The notes under the pieces: generated by a model
The model's input: only the letters and a program-made list of their open reading frames with translations
Told to the model about the DNA's origin: nothing
Databases searched by the model: none
In this document: piece after piece, positions 21,443 to 33,100 of the stretch
Layout: every line of letters starts with the position of its first letter
Position numbering within the stretch: the first letter of the stretch is position 1
Made by a program: the position numbers and the translations under genes
From: Anaeromyces robustus
Lineage: Eukaryota > Neocallimastigomycota > Neocallimastigomycetes > Neocallimastigales > Neocallimastigaceae
Assembly: GCA_002104895.1 (NCBI GenBank)
Contig: MCFG01000540.1
Coordinates: 1-34,648, forward strand
Length of the DNA stretch: 34,648 bases
Direction: 5' to 3'

Positions 21443-24400
21443 ATGGTACGAAATTTTTATAATAGTAACGAAAATAGCAATGTTTTTGTTCGTGGATTCC
21501 GCTGTTATGGAACTGATATTAACAACACTAGCATTATCTTCATCAATGGCCTTCACTCATGGACCAATGCATATATGATGGATTTTCTGGAATCAAATCT
21601 TAAGGAATTCAACAAGTACATTCTTTCAGTTAAACGATCTATGTGTTCTAGAGGTTGGTATTTTAGGATCAAAGTTTTATCATCTGACTTTAAATTCGAT
21701 GATTTCAAAAAGAAATTTGTATCATATATCTCAAATGCTAGCTTGTCGTATAGTAATTGCACTCATTATATTCGTAAAAGGTCACTTCAACAGATCAGAA
21801 ATCAACTATTTTCTCCTTCAACAAACTTTAATGATTCAATTAATAACCAAAGTAATTCTACAACAAACTTAAATGATTCAATTAATAACCAAAGTAAGTC
21901 TACAACAAACTTAAATGATTCAATTAATAACCAAAGTAAGTCTACAACAAACTTAAATGATTCAATCAATAACCAAAGAAATTCTACAACAAACTTAAAT
22001 GATTCAATTAATAACCAAAGTAATTCTACTACAACATCCTCACAATCTAATACTTCAGATTCTTTCCAACGCAACTCATTAGTTAGTATACACTCTAATC
22101 TCAACACTCTTAATTCTATCAAAGATAAGTTTACTTTTTGTCTCAGTTGGAATACCAATGGATGGAACCACGAAAAGAAAGATAGTATCGAATACTTTAT
22201 CACATTATTCAAACCTCTTTTTCTCTGTTTTCAAGAAACAAAGAACGGTTCTGGTGCCAATAGTAGTCAACCATGTAAAGTCACTATTCCCAATTACCGA
22301 TATTTTGTTAGAAGAGCCGTTGATAGTATTCCAGGCATGAGAGGTTTATTTTTAGGTTATCATAAATCTTGTCAAGCAATACTTGAAGAGAATTCATTTA
22401 ATTACATTATTTCCTTAACTAATTATAATATATACGACTCTAAATGCTCTGTTGGAAATGTATATATCCCTGTCAGCTCTCATTCTACACAAGTGAAGTG
22501 TGCTTTAGCAGAAGTTATTGATTGGCTTAATATTCATCGTGATCATGCTTCTATTCTTGTTGGGGATTTTAACATGAAAACAGTGGACCTTGAAGAAAAA
22601 ATATCACCGATTAATGGTTGGATAATTTTACCTCTCAATAGTTCAAGAATCTCTTGGGTTCAAGGTAATTTATCTTCAGATATTGATCATGCTTTGGTTA
22701 ATTATAAAATGTTGAACCTTATATCTTATGCTTCCTTTATTGATTATCACCCAGTCTCTGATCATAAACCAATGTTAGTATATTGTAAGAAAAATTTTGT
22801 TGATCTCTCCTTTACTCACCCAAAAAAGGTTGTTCAATGGAATAGAATTCGCTGTAAGGAAATGAAAAACGATATTGTTGACAATAACAAGTTTGCTATT
22901 TTAAATAATGAGATCTTTAATAATCCTTCTCTTTCTATTGATGATCTAGTTGATAAGTTTATTAATACTTCTAATTCAATTGCAGAGGACCTTGAAATTA
23001 CATCTTCTACTGAAATTAGGAAATCAATGTTCCATATGTCACGTAATATTTACTGTCTTCAAAGAATCAAAAGCTTGAAGTATCGACAAATTAAAAAGAG
23101 CCATTTGGATTATGAACCTAATCAATTTATTATCCTTGTTGCATCTTATAATAAATTATGCCAATCTATTCATAAAAAATGTAATGAATTTAGAAGACAA
23201 AACTATTTATTTTGGATTAAAGTAGGCTGCGAGGCTACCTTAAAAAATGACAGCAGAAAATCATGGTCATGGATTAAGAAGAATATTAAAAATAACAATC
23301 AGGAGTTATCTATACCTCATCCTATCAGAGACCACCAAGATAACTTAGTGTATAGTACTAAAGATCAATTAGATGTTTGGTGCAATTATTATAAGAAACT
23401 TAGTTATGACTCTACTGGACATAGCATGAATAAAAAATTCTGGAAGAATTCTCCCGCTATTAATCGTATAAAGAGTGGAAATAACATAGTATGGGATATT
23501 AACCAAGATATCAGCATTGAAGAAATCAAAAAGGCCATCCTTTCTATCCCTAACTTTAAAGCCTCGGGTCCCGATGGTATCCCTATTGAATTTTATAAAG
23601 CTTTAATTCCTGATTCCTCTTCGAATGACTCTGTAAATAATGATTCCTATGTTCCGGCTGGTCTTAGTTGTTTCTGTTTCTTAATTAATCGTATTTGGAA
23701 TGGTGATTTTCCTATTTTTTGGAATAATGCATCCATTGTTTCTATTCCAAAAAAAGGCGATCTTTCTAATTGTGATAACTATCGTGGTATCTCACTTATC
23801 AATAATGGTATTAAGATTCTTTCGAAAATTATTGCTTCTAGAATTTCTGAATATGGTATAAGTCATGGATTCATCAGACCAGAACAATTTGGCTTTCGGA
23901 ATAAGGAAGAATGTATTAGTCTTTATATCTCTATTCTTTCTATTTGTCAAAGACGTAAATTCAAAGGGGAAGATACTTATATAGCTTTTCTGGATCTTAA
24001 AAAAGCTTACGATTCTGTGCCCATATATAACATCTTGTCGAAAATTTATACTCTTGGTATACAAGGAAAATGCTTTCAATTTTTGGAGAACCTATATCTG
24101 TCTTCCAAAGCTTGTGTTAAAATTAATGGACAATTTTCCGATTCTTTCAGAATACTTAAAGGAGTTCGACAAGGATGTCCCTTATCTCCTATACTTTTTA
24201 ATTTGTTTATCAACGACATCTTCAACGATTGCCTGCATAATGGTGTGAAAATAGATACTGAATATTGTTGTGGAGGATTATTTGCTGATGATATTGTTCT
24301 TTGTGCCCCTAGTAGATCTCGTATGAACAAACTTCTTCGTTTAGTTGGTAAATGGGCTAAGGACAACGAGATGACTTTTGGAATTAATAAATGTGGCACA

Positions 24401-25804
24401 TTAGCTGTTAGACATGAAAATTCGGAATATATTCTTAGAGAGGACCCTACCTTTTATTTAACAGGAATCGCAATCCCTAAAACAGATTGTTATACTTACC
24501 TTGGTGTTCCCTTTCACAAAACTCTAGATTTAAAATTCGTTATTAGTAAAATGAAAAATAAAGTTAGTAAGGCTTTGTTTTCAATTCAGGGTTTTTTAAA
24601 AAATGATCTGATTCCTATTCCTCTTAAAAGAACTTTATTCTCTGCAAAAGTTATTGGACAAGTTTCCTATTACGCGCCTTTGCTTGGTTCTAACAAAAAC
24701 AATACTAGTTCTACACAAACAATAATTAACAAAGGTTTTTATTGGATTTTAGGCTACTCGAAACCTAATTCTTTTGTTTCTATTTATTGCATCTCAAAAG
24801 AATTCAATATTCCTCCACTTTCTGGTAAATGTGCTTTAGCTCAGGTTAGATGTTTTAATAAGTGGAAGGACTCCAACTGCATTATCTCAAAGATAGTTAA
24901 TAATGTTGCTACAACAAGAAAATGGACTTGGGACAAAGAAAGTAAAATATTAAATGATAAATTAAACAATATTTCATCCTCTACTAAAGAAATTATGGAA
25001 TTCTATTGGGACAGAGACATGAACAGTGATAAATCAATTAAAGCTAAAACTTATAAATTGTACAACTTTGAAGAATCAAGAAGTTACTTAAAGCTTAATC
25101 TAGAATTTCCTGAATATAGCAAAGGTTTTCGGTGGATACTTAGGGCAAGATGTGGATATAAAATTGATGCTAGAGTTGCAAAAGCTGCTAAAATGATTAA
25201 TAATTCTTGTCCTAATTGTTGTTCATGTTGTTTCCATTGTGAGAGTTATCAGAGAATTGATCATTGGTTTATAAATTGTTTCTTATTTAAAAATCTTCGT
25301 ATTGATCACTTCTCTGATTTAGATAGAAATTTTTTTTATTTTTTAGATAGTCTTTTTAATAGTTTAGTTAGGACCAGTAATAACCCTAGTGTGGATAATA
25401 GAATAAATAATATTGTTAAGGGTTATAAAAGTAGTAATAATAGTATAAGTAATATAGATATATTAAGTAGTAAAAAAATAGTTAATAGGTATAGAATATA
25501 TATTTTTTTAATTGGTGGTAGAGATTATGGTTTTAGTGATAGAATTAACAATAGTCCATACAAAAAGGAATGGGAATGTTTGTTTAAGTGTCAGACTGAA
25601 TCTGGTACTTATTCAAAATCCCCATTCTTGTTGCGATCTGCGGCTCTATTGAATGATATCATGCCTGTTGTCTGTAAAAGACAACATATATTATTCAATA
25701 AATTTAAAACCAACCTCTCCAGGAACGTCAATGCTGATAACACAGTAGGACAGCCTAGTAGGGCAAATGCCGATCCTATTTCCGACCCTAGTGGAATAGG
25801 ATAG
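21443..25804 (+). CDS. LINE polyprotein: N-terminal domain, APE endonuclease, reverse transcriptase, zinc knuckle
   Basis: The protein has 1453 residues with no frameshift. Residues 1-115 are an unrecognised globular region (VFVRGF..., FINGLHSWT) that might be an RRM-like ORF1-type module. Residues 125-200 carry a 14-residue Asn/Ser/Thr repeat. The endonuclease follows (SWNTNGW near 235, CFQETK, VGDFN near 374, DIDHAL, SDHKP near 439). The reverse transcriptase has ASGPDGIP near 711, LDLKKAYDS near 852, GVRQGCPLSP near 909 and catalytic FADD at 947-950. A C-terminal CPNC...HWFINC motif near 1256-1283 resembles the zinc motif of many LINE ORF2 proteins. The enzyme nicks target DNA and copies its RNA at the nick. 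No separate ORF1 is present. The ATG at 21443 is the first in frame after the 5' UTR. Confidence 0.93.
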   Translation: MVRNFYNSNENSNVFVRGFRCYGTDINNTSIIFINGLHSWTNAYMMDFLESNLKEFNKYILSVKRSMCSRGWYFRIKVLSSDFKFDDFKKKFVSYISNASLSYSNCTHYIRKRSLQQIRNQLFSPSTNFNDSINNQSNSTTNLNDSINNQSKSTTNLNDSINNQSKSTTNLNDSINNQRNSTTNLNDSINNQSNSTTTSSQSNTSDSFQRNSLVSIHSNLNTLNSIKDKFTFCLSWNTNGWNHEKKDSIEYFITLFKPLFLCFQETKNGSGANSSQPCKVTIPNYRYFVRRAVDSIPGMRGLFLGYHKSCQAILEENSFNYIISLTNYNIYDSKCSVGNVYIPVSSHSTQVKCALAEVIDWLNIHRDHASILVGDFNMKTVDLEEKISPINGWIILPLNSSRISWVQGNLSSDIDHALVNYKMLNLISYASFIDYHPVSDHKPMLVYCKKNFVDLSFTHPKKVVQWNRIRCKEMKNDIVDNNKFAILNNEIFNNPSLSIDDLVDKFINTSNSIAEDLEITSSTEIRKSMFHMSRNIYCLQRIKSLKYRQIKKSHLDYEPNQFIILVASYNKLCQSIHKKCNEFRRQNYLFWIKVGCEATLKNDSRKSWSWIKKNIKNNNQELSIPHPIRDHQDNLVYSTKDQLDVWCNYYKKLSYDSTGHSMNKKFWKNSPAINRIKSGNNIVWDINQDISIEEIKKAILSIPNFKASGPDGIPIEFYKALIPDSSSNDSVNNDSYVPAGLSCFCFLINRIWNGDFPIFWNNASIVSIPKKGDLSNCDNYRGISLINNGIKILSKIIASRISEYGISHGFIRPEQFGFRNKEECISLYISILSICQRRKFKGEDTYIAFLDLKKAYDSVPIYNILSKIYTLGIQGKCFQFLENLYLSSKACVKINGQFSDSFRILKGVRQGCPLSPILFNLFINDIFNDCLHNGVKIDTEYCCGGLFADDIVLCAPSRSRMNKLLRLVGKWAKDNEMTFGINKCGTLAVRHENSEYILREDPTFYLTGIAIPKTDCYTYLGVPFHKTLDLKFVISKMKNKVSKALFSIQGFLKNDLIPIPLKRTLFSAKVIGQVSYYAPLLGSNKNNTSSTQTIINKGFYWILGYSKPNSFVSIYCISKEFNIPPLSGKCALAQVRCFNKWKDSNCIISKIVNNVATTRKWTWDKESKILNDKLNNISSSTKEIMEFYWDRDMNSDKSIKAKTYKLYNFEESRSYLKLNLEFPEYSKGFRWILRARCGYKIDARVAKAAKMINNSCPNCCSCCFHCESYQRIDHWFINCFLFKNLRIDHFSDLDRNFFYFLDSLFNSLVRTSNNPSVDNRINNIVKGYKSSNNSISNIDILSSKKIVNRYRIYIFLIGGRDYGFSDRINNSPYKKEWECLFKCQTESGTYSKSPFLLRSAALLNDIMPVVCKRQHILFNKFKTNLSRNVNADNTVGQPSRANADPISDPSGIG
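21817..22027 (+). repeat. 42-bp minisatellite, about five copies, inside the LINE ORF
   Basis: A 42-base unit encodes STTNLNDSINNQS(N/K). Five units, the first diverged, lie between the N-terminal domain and the endonuclease. The unit keeps frame, so copy number can change without breaking the protein; it forms a flexible linker. Confidence 0.9.
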
Positions 25805-26001
25805 ATCAATTTCACTTTAATTCTATATTTAGAACTAAGGGCTGTATGGATTTATTGTTTTTAAATATTATTATACTTCTTTTTTTCCTCCAGTATTATC
25901 TATTATTATCTATAATATTTTACTGGTTTTTATTTTTTTTAGTATCATTTTTTTTCATTATGTGTTTTTTTTATGATTCATGTATTTTAATATTTAAATT
26001 C

Positions 26002-26007
26002 AATAAA
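26002..26007 (+). terminator. LINE polyadenylation signal
   Basis: AATAAA lies 24 bases before the A tail that starts at 26032. The truncated copy has the same signal (20267-20272) before its own tail. Confidence 0.7.
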
Positions 26008-26028
26008 GTTGACGTACAAATTGTGTGC

Positions 26029-26071
<43 letters not shown>

Positions 26072-26140
26072 AAAGTAATTAATAAATAAATATTTTTATA
26101 ATATATATATTATATAATAAATTTTTATTAATTTTTTATT

Positions 26141-26240
26141 ATTTTTTAATCCATTATTTTATTTTTTAATCCGAAATTTTATTTTTTAATCCGTAATTTC
26201 ATTTTTTAATCCGTAATTTCATTTTTTAATCCGTAATTTA
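26141..26240. repeat. 20-bp minisatellite, five copies
   Basis: ATTTTTTAATCCGTAATTTC repeats five times in exact 20-bp register. The last three copies are nearly perfect and the first two are diverged. It lies 60 bp after the LINE target duplication. Confidence 0.88.
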
Positions 26241-27215
26241 ATTATTATTATTATTATTATTATAAAATCATAATAATAATCAATTCTATATGTATTTATT
26301 ATATATAAATTAACATTTTTTTTAATATATTTTCATATGATTCGTAATTTAATAATAATAATATTAAATAAAATTTATTAAAGTTTTTATTATACTTTTT
26401 AATATTAGAATATTCTATTATTTATTAAAAATTAACTTTAATTATTTAATAAATCTAACTTTAATTATTTTTACATTAAAAATGTATTAACTTATTTTTA
26501 AGGTATAAATGCTTTATGTTTATGTACATTAATAAAGAGTTGTTTTTTTTTTTATCTTATATATATTATATTATATAGATATTTATATATATTTAAATAC
26601 AATAAAATCATATATATATAAAATATAAATAATATATATAATATATTATATATAATTATGGATTTTGTTATATAATGAATAATATTTGTGAGTAGTTTTA
26701 TCTTACAGGTGATTTTAATGATATCAGTATTAAATGAAAGATATTCGAGTAATATTTGAATTTAAGTATAATAAAATGTACATAAATAATTATAATAAAC
26801 CGTATGTAATACAAGTATATATATGTTGTTTGATAATTTAAATATATACAAATAATAGGTATATATATATAAATTATATCTATTCAATTAAATATTTAGA
26901 ATACATTTGTCTGCTTTAATATATAATCTAATCTTTTTTTTAAAAGAATGAAGTAAAATAAATCATTAATGAAATCAAGTTAGTTTTTATTTTAATGATT
27001 GATCTTTTTTTTTTTGGTGAAACTTAACTTTGGAATAGGGGCTTACAATTTATAATATAGGAGGTATACATTTTATATCATTAAAAATAATCACTTTCTT
27101 AGTGGAACTTAAGTTTTGAAGTTGATCAACATTTATAGGAGGTTTATATTTAATATTACTGAAAAAAAACTTTTTTTTATTTTTTATAGACATTAAATAT
27201 CCATCATCTATATTA

Positions 27216-27246
<31 letters not shown>

Positions 27247-28313
27247 AAAAAGAAAAAAATTGTAAAATGTTTCATTCCCTATTTATTGAAATACAAATAA
27301 TAAATTTTTATTACAATAAAAAACAATAGTAATTTTGTTCATTTTATTTTAAATAATACATAATATATATGTTTAAAATATTTAATATTTATTATTTAAT
27401 ATTTATTATTATTATTATTATTATTATCCATTATTACTTATTATTACTTATTATTACTTATAATAATTAATAATAAAATAATAAAATAATAAATAATTAA
27501 TAATAAATTATAAAATAAGTTATTATTTATTATTTTATTATAGAATAAAAATAAATTAAACTTTTATTTATTTAATTAAATGATTAACAATAGTATCAAT
27601 GTCATTTTTTATTTATTATGGCATAATTTCCTTTTATATAATTTTACATATACCTGTTTTATGTTATCACGTGTATAAATGGTCTAATTCAGAATTTTAT
27701 CAATTTATAAACATTTTATAAGAAAATATTTAATTTTTAGAATATGTACAAATATATTAATATATTAATATTTAAATATTTAATTTTAATTTTAATTATT
27801 TATGAATACAAAATGGGATAAAACTTTAATTATTATATAATTTAAATAAAATGTTTATGTAAAAAAACATTAATTTATGTAAAAATTTTTATATTTTTAT
27901 TTACAATTTTTACTGTATTTTTAAATTATAAAATAGTTTATAATATAAAGTAATAGTTTAGTTTGAAATTAAATAATTTATATAAGATAAATAATATATT
28001 TGAAGTTGAATTAATTCATATATTAAAAAATATAACTTATTATTTACTGTCTTTTTTTTTATTTTTATTTTTGAATTAATTTAAATATAAAATAATGAAA
28101 ATTTAAATTAAAATTCTAGATTGGTAATAATCATTTTTTGAATATTTTGATTATTGTTAAATTATTAATTATTTTTATTAAATTTATATTATTAATTTTT
28201 ATTTATTATAATAATATTCAATTATTTAAAAAAAAATTTAAATAAAAAAAATCACCTCATTTTTTTTTTTGTGAATTTAATCCAATACCAATTTTTAATG
28301 TTTTTGTAATTTC
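26241..28313. other. 2.1 kb gene-free A/T-rich sequence
   Basis: No gene is seen. It contains an imperfect duplication (27017-27089 and 27102-27165, sharing GTGRAACTTAA, TATAGGAGGT and ATTAC/ATCA...AAAA), an ATAA run (about 27219-27246) and TTA runs (about 27400-27460). A 29-base stretch near 28013-28041 recurs near 29892-29920, on the other side of the SINE. Confidence 0.65.
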
Positions 28314-28324
28314 ATAATATTTAT

Positions 28325-28847
28325 GTCAAACCAGTTTTTATCCTGGTTGTTAAGGCGTTGTCTTAGCATACATAAGGTCTCTGGTTCGACCCCGCGGGTC
28401 TGATGTTTCCTCTATGTGGGTTTTTCATCAGGACTTGTTCGACCGCCAGGTTAAGTATTGTCCTTCCTTAATTATACCAAACTTCTTAATTTAATAATTT
28501 ATTGTACTGCCTGACACTTATAGTCTTTAATATTGTTTCTTTGAGAAAATCCAACCTGTACCAATCAATAACGTAGAATAACCAAGTGAATTAGAATCAC
28601 GTGACCATTGGGCTTTTCATCAGCCTTGTTTGAGGTTTGTCGGGCACCGAGAATGTGTGGCTTGCGGATATAAATTCAGCAATTATTGTACATGATTGGG
28701 AAAGCCGAAGCTGACTTTCAGTATGGCAGTCCATGAGGGACACAATACCACCTAATTATTAGGGAGTGGGCTTACTGCTTCACATTAGGGAAGGTCAAAG
28801 AAGCATACCCCGGTCATAGCAAAAAAAAAAAAAAAAAAAAAAAAAAA
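28325..28847 (+). mobile_element. tRNA-derived SINE with poly(A) tail and 11-bp target duplication
   Basis: ATAATATTTAT is present immediately before (28314-28324) and, overlapping the end of the A tail, immediately after (28847-28857). The head is tRNA-like: a box A-like TGGTTGTTAAGG (28344-28355), a possible anticodon arm (TCTTA ... TAAGG) and box B GGTTCGACCCC (28383-28393). The body of about 410 bp is far less AT-biased than its surroundings, has no ORF and repeats a TTTTCATCAG.CTTGTT.GA motif (about 28423 and 28614). It ends in 27 A (28821-28847). The type of tail and duplication match those of the LINE in this window, which is the likely source of mobility. Confidence 0.82.
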
Positions 28848-28857
28848 TAATATTTAT

Positions 28858-30116
28858 TTAAAACACAAAATACCAATAAAGATATTGATATGTAAAAATT
28901 TAAAATTTATTCTATTTTATTAATTATAAAATTTTCTATTTATTCTATTGTTTTTTATTTGTAACATGAAATTTTAATTTAAAAATGTTTAATAATATAT
29001 CATTAATAATATATTACTATTATATAAATAAATAATATTTTAATTATATCTAAATACAATTATATTGTAGCTTATTAATTATATACAAGTAATATATTTA
29101 TTAATATTAGAATACACTTTATTATATTTAAATAGAAAATGTTAATTATAATATATCAATTGCAATATATATAAAGATTTCTATTCAATAATATAATATA
29201 TTATTAATATAAAAAATCTAATTTTTTTTTATTTAAAACTGCAATAAAATACAAATCTAATTTAATTTTTGTACCATAATAATAATAAATAATAATAATA
29301 ATAATAATAAATAATAATAAATAAATAATAAATAATAATTAATAATTAAAAATGATAATTAATAATGATAATTAATAAAATTTTAAAGATATTAATATTT
29401 TGTATTTTAAATACATAAATGGTTATAAACTTTATTTATTATTAATTTTTAAATTCTTTAATAATAATAAAAGTATATTATATTGTTATATCTTTTTTTT
29501 TTTTTATGATAATTTTCTTTTATTTATAATATGTTTTTTTATTTATATATTTTAGTTCATATAATATTTTTTAATTTTTTAATTTTTTAATTTATATTGT
29601 TAAAAAATTTATTGAGTTAATAATGGTGTGGGAAAAAATATAATATTTTTTAATATTTATTAATTAATTTAAAAATTTGTGTTTTCTTTTCTTTTCTTTT
29701 TTTTTTTCAATTTTTCCTAATGCCTTTATTATTATTCTTTTTTATTTGAAATATTATTTCATTTTATCTATATATTTATTTATTTATATATTTATTTATT
29801 TATTTATGTTCTTAACATATTTATTATTAAAATATAAAAAATAAAAATAAAAAATAAATCCATTCTAATATTAAAAATTTAAAAATTAATCAATTCATAT
29901 ATTAAAAAATATAACTTATTTAAATTATTTAAAATAAAAAAATATAACTTATTTAAATTATTTAAAATAAAAAATATAAATTATTTAAATTATTAATTAT
30001 TTAAAATAAAAAATATAAATTATTTAAATTATTTAAAATAAAAAATATAAATTATTATAAAACATTTAAATTAAGATTAATTTTTTTTTATTATTATTTT
30101 ACAATAATAAATAATT
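28858..30116. other. gene-free upstream region of the NRPS gene
   Basis: It is almost entirely A/T, with AAT/ATAA runs (29280-29345), TATT runs (about 29770-29810) and the tandem repeat listed next. No promoter motif can be singled out in this composition. Confidence 0.6.
29906..30059. repeat. A/T minisatellite directly upstream of the NRPS start
   Basis: A unit of about 31-33 bases (AAAATATAAATTATTTAAAT followed by TATTTAAAAT) is repeated about five times with small length changes. It ends 57 bp before the NRPS start codon, within the presumed promoter or 5' UTR. Confidence 0.75.
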
Positions 30117-33100
30117 ATGAATGATATAACTAAAGAAAGAATCTTAAACGATTTTAATAACAATAATAATTATTATTATTCCAATAAATTCTATCATATA
30201 GAATTTAATAAAATAGTAAAGAAAAATTCAGATAAAATTGGTATAATATTTGAAAATAATAATTATACTTATCGTCAAATAGATGAAAAAAGTAATTCAT
30301 TAGCTCATTTTTTAAGAAATAATGGTGTCAAAAGAAATGACATTGTTCCTTTAATATTTGAAAAATCAGTAAATTCTATTATTGCTAGTTTAGCTATTAT
30401 AAAAGCTGGTGCTGCTTTTATTTTTATCGATCCTGAGAATCCAAAATCACTTATTCAATATATAATAAAGGAAGTTAAAGCTAAAATTATTTTAAAATGT
30501 TTAAGTTCTTCTACTAACATTGAAAATGAAAAATTTTCAGAATTTGATTCGGTGACCGTTTATGATATTAAAAATCATAACTTTAATGAAAATATTGAAG
30601 GTATAGATAATATTAATGAAAGTAATGATATATGTTGCTCCTTCTTAACTTCTGGAACAACTGGTAGACCTAAACCAGTATTAATTAGTCATGATAATAT
30701 GATTAATTTCCTTTTATACTCTTTAACCTATAATGGAAAAGAAAGTATTTATGGAAATTATAACTATGTTTTAGGTTTTGCTAAAGAAACATTTATTTTA
30801 TCTTTAATAGATATATTTTATACATTAATTAATGGTAAAACTCTTATTCTCTGTAATAAGGAACAATATAATAATCCAGAATTATTAGGAGACATTATTA
30901 ATAAATATAAAGTTGATTTCATTTTTACTACTTACACTAGAATTCAAAATTATTTATATAATGAAAACTTTAGGAATTCGCTTAATAATATTAAAATAAT
31001 TACATTTTGTGGAGAAAAACTTTCTATTGAATTTCTTCAAAATCTTATTAAATATACAAAAGCAGAAATTTACATTGATTATGGGTGTACAGAATCAACC
31101 GGAACAGCAACAGTAGGAAGGATTAATCGTGAAGATATTATCAATGGTAAATCACTTACTATAGGTAAGCCAGGATGTAACGTTAATATTTATATTTTAA
31201 ATGCAGAACTAGAACCTGTTGATATAGGAGAAGAAGGAGAAATATATATTTCTGGATGTTGTCTTTCAAAAGGATATCTTAATCAAGAGAAATTACAAAA
31301 TGAATATTTTATAGATTGTCCATTCCTTTTTTCTTCTAAAAGTGAAGAGAATGACAATGGTAATAGGCATAAATATCAAAATAAGATGTATAGGACAGGA
31401 GATATTGGAAGATGGACCAAAGAAGGAGAAATTATTTATATAGGTAGAACAGATTTCCAAGTTAAAATAAGAGGCCAAAGAATTGAATTAGAAGAAATTG
31501 AAAAATGTGTTAAAAAAATTGAAGGAATTGATAATTCGATTGTTTTAGTTAAAAATAGAAATGAAAAAGATAAAGATAACAATGAAGAAGAAAATAAATG
31601 TTTAGTATGTTATTATATTCTCAATGATAAAAATGGCATAACTGATGATAACATCATTATAAGTAAAAAGGAAATTCGAAATAAATTAAAAGAAATACTT
31701 CCTACTTATATGATTCCAAACTTTTTCATTCAAATTGATGAAATACCAATTGATCATAATGGTAAATTAGATAGATTTGCTTTACCTGAACCAAATTTTG
31801 AAGATATATCAGAAGAATTTATTCCAGTTTCTACTGATACTGAAAAAATAATTTCTAAAATATTCAGTAGAGAATTCAATAAAAAAGAAGAATATATAGG
31901 TAAAGAAGATGATTTTTATGATTTAGGAGGTAATAGTTTAATTGCAACAAGAATTTCAGCAGAAATTGAAAAATTATTACATATAAAAATTTCTGTTTTA
32001 GATGTTATGAAATATTCAACGATTAATTCCATTTCTAAATTTATTGATGAAATGAAAACAAAAACTATTGCTGTAAAAAATAATCTTATTATTAAAAGGT
32101 ATAATCAAAAGGAATATCCTTTTATACTTCCAGATTGGGAAAAACTTACTTTAAATATGCTTAATTCTATTAGAAATAATCTTTATCAATTTTATAAATT
32201 AAAGGATGGTATTAATATTGAAAAGTTAATTGAAGCCATTCAAAAAGTATTCAAACGTCATGAAAATTTGAAATCAGTATTATATGAAAAAAATATCAAT
32301 GGAGAAAATTATATCTACTATCGTGTTAATGAAGATGCACAATTAAAAATTGAATACTATACTATAGAAAATTTCTATACTTTTATAAGAAAATTTGATA
32401 TTACTAAAGATTTATTAATTCGTGTAGGATTAATTGATGATAAAGTATTACTTCTTGATATGGAACATTCAGTTAGTGATGGATTTTCAATTAATGTATT
32501 TATTCGTGAATTAACAGAAATTTATAATGGTATAGAATTAGAACCATTACCTATTCAATATGGTGATTATGCTATTCACTTTAGTCATTTAAAGTATATT
32601 GAAAATGAAAATACCAAAAAATACTTTGAAGATATATTTTCAAAACCTGTAGAAATAATTAAATTTCCTAAAAAAATTGTAACTAAAGATAAAGATATGG
32701 ATAAAAAACCAGTAATAGTAATGAAAATTTCCTGCTATGATACTGATAATGAAGTTTATAATTATATTAATAAAATATCAAAAAAATATAATTTATCTAG
32801 AAGTGTAATATTTCTTACTATTTATGGAGTAGTTTTATCTCACTATACAGGTCAAAAAAGAATATTTACTAGTTATGTAGATTTTGGACGTTATAATTAT
32901 TATACCAAAAATCTTATTGGTTTTGTTTTTAAATTCTTACCGATGGTTGTTGATGTAGATTATTGTAAAGATCATCAAGAAAATAAAGAAAATAAAGATT
33001 TAAATCAATCATACACATTAATGGATTTAATTAAAAGTTATAATGAAGTTGTGTTAAATCTAACTTCTGGTGAAATTCCATATCTTGCTTTAAGTAAATT

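Larger units (their letters stand above)
20873..26069 (+). mobile_element. full-length LINE (non-LTR retrotransposon), about 5.2 kb
   Basis: The element is bounded by the 12-bp duplication ACAAAGTAATTA (20861-20872 and 26070-26081). It has a 570-bp 5' UTR opening CTCAGAAGAGGG, one long ORF (21443-25804), a 227-bp T-rich 3' UTR with AATAAA (26002-26007) and a run of 39 A. Perfect target duplication, a long A tail and an uninterrupted ORF indicate a recent insertion. A 5'-truncated relative lies at 20012-20308. Confidence 0.92.

Noticed and set aside
21802..22212. Minus-strand repetitive Leu/Trp ORF
   Set aside because: It is the antisense reading of the LINE 42-bp minisatellite.
26660..26760. 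GDFN-like reading (LTGDFNDIS) suggesting a LINE endonuclease fragment
   Set aside because: Only a four-residue motif with stops around it; no other endonuclease segment is collinear.
28331..28404. Functional tRNA gene at the SINE head
   Set aside because: The T stem and acceptor stem do not pair well and the anticodon loop lacks T33; the sequence is the head of a longer retroposed unit.
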